Shown one piece after another: positions 4,630-5,501 of a stretch of 5,501 nt of DNA; position 1 is the first letter of the stretch; each line of letters begins with the position of its first letter. The DNA is from Hyphomicrobiales bacterium. GTDB lineage: Bacteria > Pseudomonadota > Alphaproteobacteria > Rhizobiales > Aestuariivirgaceae. The notes under the pieces were generated by a model. That model was not told where the DNA came from, did not search any database, and saw nothing but the letters and a program-made list of their open reading frames with translations. The DNA lies in assembly GCA_027031305.1 (NCBI GenBank), contig JALVRJ010000156.1:1-5501 (forward strand), written 5' to 3'. The position numbers were made by a program, and so were the translations under genes.

Positions 4630-5501
4630 ATGTTCGACACCCTGCAGGAACGACTGGGCGGCATTTTCGACAAGCTCACCGGCCGTGGCGTGCTCTCCGA
4701 AAAGGACGTCGACGCCGCCATGCGCGAGGTGCGCCGGGCGCTCATCGAGGCCGACGTGGCCCTGCCCGTGGTGCGTTCCTTCGTCGAACAGGTGCGCGAG
4801 AAGGCCATAGGTCGGGAAGTCGTGCGCTCCGTGCAGCCCGGCCAGATGGTCGTCAAGATCGTCCACGACGCGCTGGTCGAAACGCTGGGCACACACGAGC
4901 CGCTGCGCGTCGATGGCGAGCCGCCGAACGTCATCCTGATGGTGGGCCTGCAAGGCTCGGGCAAAACCACCACCTCGGCCAAGATCGCCAAGTGGCTGAA
5001 GGAGAACGCCCGCAAGAAGGTGCTGCTCGCCTCGCTCGACGTCCACCGCCCCGCCGCGCGCGAGCAACTGGAAACGCTGGCGAAACAGGGCGGCGTCGAC
5101 AGTCTGCCCATCATCGCGGAGGAGAAGGACCCCGTCGCCATCGCCAAGCGGGCGCTCAAGGAGGCGCGCACCGGCGGTTATGACGTGCTGATTCTGGATA
5201 CCGCCGGCCGCTTGCACATCGACGAGGAGCTGATGGACGAGGTGAAGGCCGTGCGCGCCGTCGCCGAGCCTTCCGAGACGCTTCTGGTGGCCGACGCGCT
5301 GACCGGCCAGGACGCGGTGAACCTGGCGAAGAGCTTCGACGAGGCGGTGGGCATCACCGGCATCGTGCTCACCCGCGCCGATGGCGACGGGCGCGGCGGC
5401 GCGGCCCTGTCCATGCGCGCCGTCACCGGCAAGCCCATCAAGCTCCCCGGCCCCGGCGAGAAGCTCGCCGACACCGAGCCCGCCCACCCCGCGCGCACTG
5501 C
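4630..5501 (+). CDS. ffh: Signal recognition particle GTPase Ffh (3' end outside window)
   Basis: The first 290 codons of the SRP54-family protein that, with 4.5S RNA, binds signal peptides of nascent membrane and secreted proteins and delivers ribosomes to FtsY. The N-terminal helical domain is about 1-90 (starts MFDTLQERLGGIFDKLTGRG). The GTPase domain follows: P-loop GLQGSGKTTT at 106-115 with Lys112, DVHRPAAREQL (G2/insertion-box region), DTAGR at 190-194, DALTGQD from 222, and TRADGDGRGG at 248-257, the alphaproteobacterial form of the TKxD motif. The RNA-binding M domain lies beyond the window. The ATG at 4630 fits the family N terminus; only a weak AAAGG lies 12 bases upstream. Near the edge, KLPGPGEK and EPAHPARTA depart from the usual GxGEK...FHPxRIA at otherwise strongly conserved positions. 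Confidence 0.96.
   Translation, partial: MFDTLQERLGGIFDKLTGRGVLSEKDVDAAMREVRRALIEADVALPVVRSFVEQVREKAIGREVVRSVQPGQMVVKIVHDALVETLGTHEPLRVDGEPPNVILMVGLQGSGKTTTSAKIAKWLKENARKKVLLASLDVHRPAAREQLETLAKQGGVDSLPIIAEEKDPVAIAKRALKEARTGGYDVLILDTAGRLHIDEELMDEVKAVRAVAEPSETLLVADALTGQDAVNLAKSFDEAVGITGIVLTRADGDGRGGAALSMRAVTGKPIKLPGPGEKLADTEPAHPART

Noticed and set aside
4570..5487. Minus-strand open frame of 305 codons opposite ffh
   Set aside because: Antisense shadow of ffh, which carries all GTPase motifs.

Overview
This is a compact, very GC-rich stretch of bacterial chromosome with strongly G/C-ending codons. The protein signatures point to an alphaproteobacterium, possibly Rhodospirillales-like. Ffh has the TR-x-DGDGRGG form of the G4 region. 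HisC is directly coupled to a TyrC-type dehydrogenase. The TolQ, TolR and YbgC sequences also fit this class. The class call is an inference from motif reading, not from a search.

Layout. Positions 1-93 are probably the last 30 codons of an unidentified upstream gene. A plus-strand pair follows: hisC (203-1312) and tyrC (1309-2277), which overlap by 4 bases. They encode a histidinol-phosphate/aromatic aminotransferase and a prephenate/arogenate dehydrogenase, which fit together in tyrosine (and histidine) synthesis. A 72-base gap with hairpin-forming sequence separates tyrC from a convergent minus-strand cluster, ybgC-tolQ-tolR (4135 down to 2350). This cluster encodes the thioesterase and the proton-driven motor part of the Tol-Pal envelope system. 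The usual next genes, tolA, tolB and pal, are absent: the cluster ends tail-to-tail against tyrC. On the right, a divergent region of nearly 500 bases separates ybgC from ffh (4630 to beyond the window end), the SRP GTPase.

The genes are ordinary housekeeping genes. The most unusual part is the ybgC-ffh divergent region. It holds a near-ideal minus-strand promoter (TTGGGC, 16 bp, TGC-TATAAT) straddled by a 7-bp inverted repeat. Downstream of it, the predicted ybgC leader has a 70-nt imperfect hairpin, a G-quadruplex-type motif on one arm of that hairpin, a competing short hairpin, and a possible 27-codon leader ORF whose stop lies at the hairpin base. These parts are visible in the sequence; that they form a regulatory leader is inference. 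On the plus strand the region holds a possible sigma-70 promoter overlapping a terminator-like hairpin, and an extended -10 close to ffh. I see no mobile elements, CRISPR array, tRNA or rRNA.
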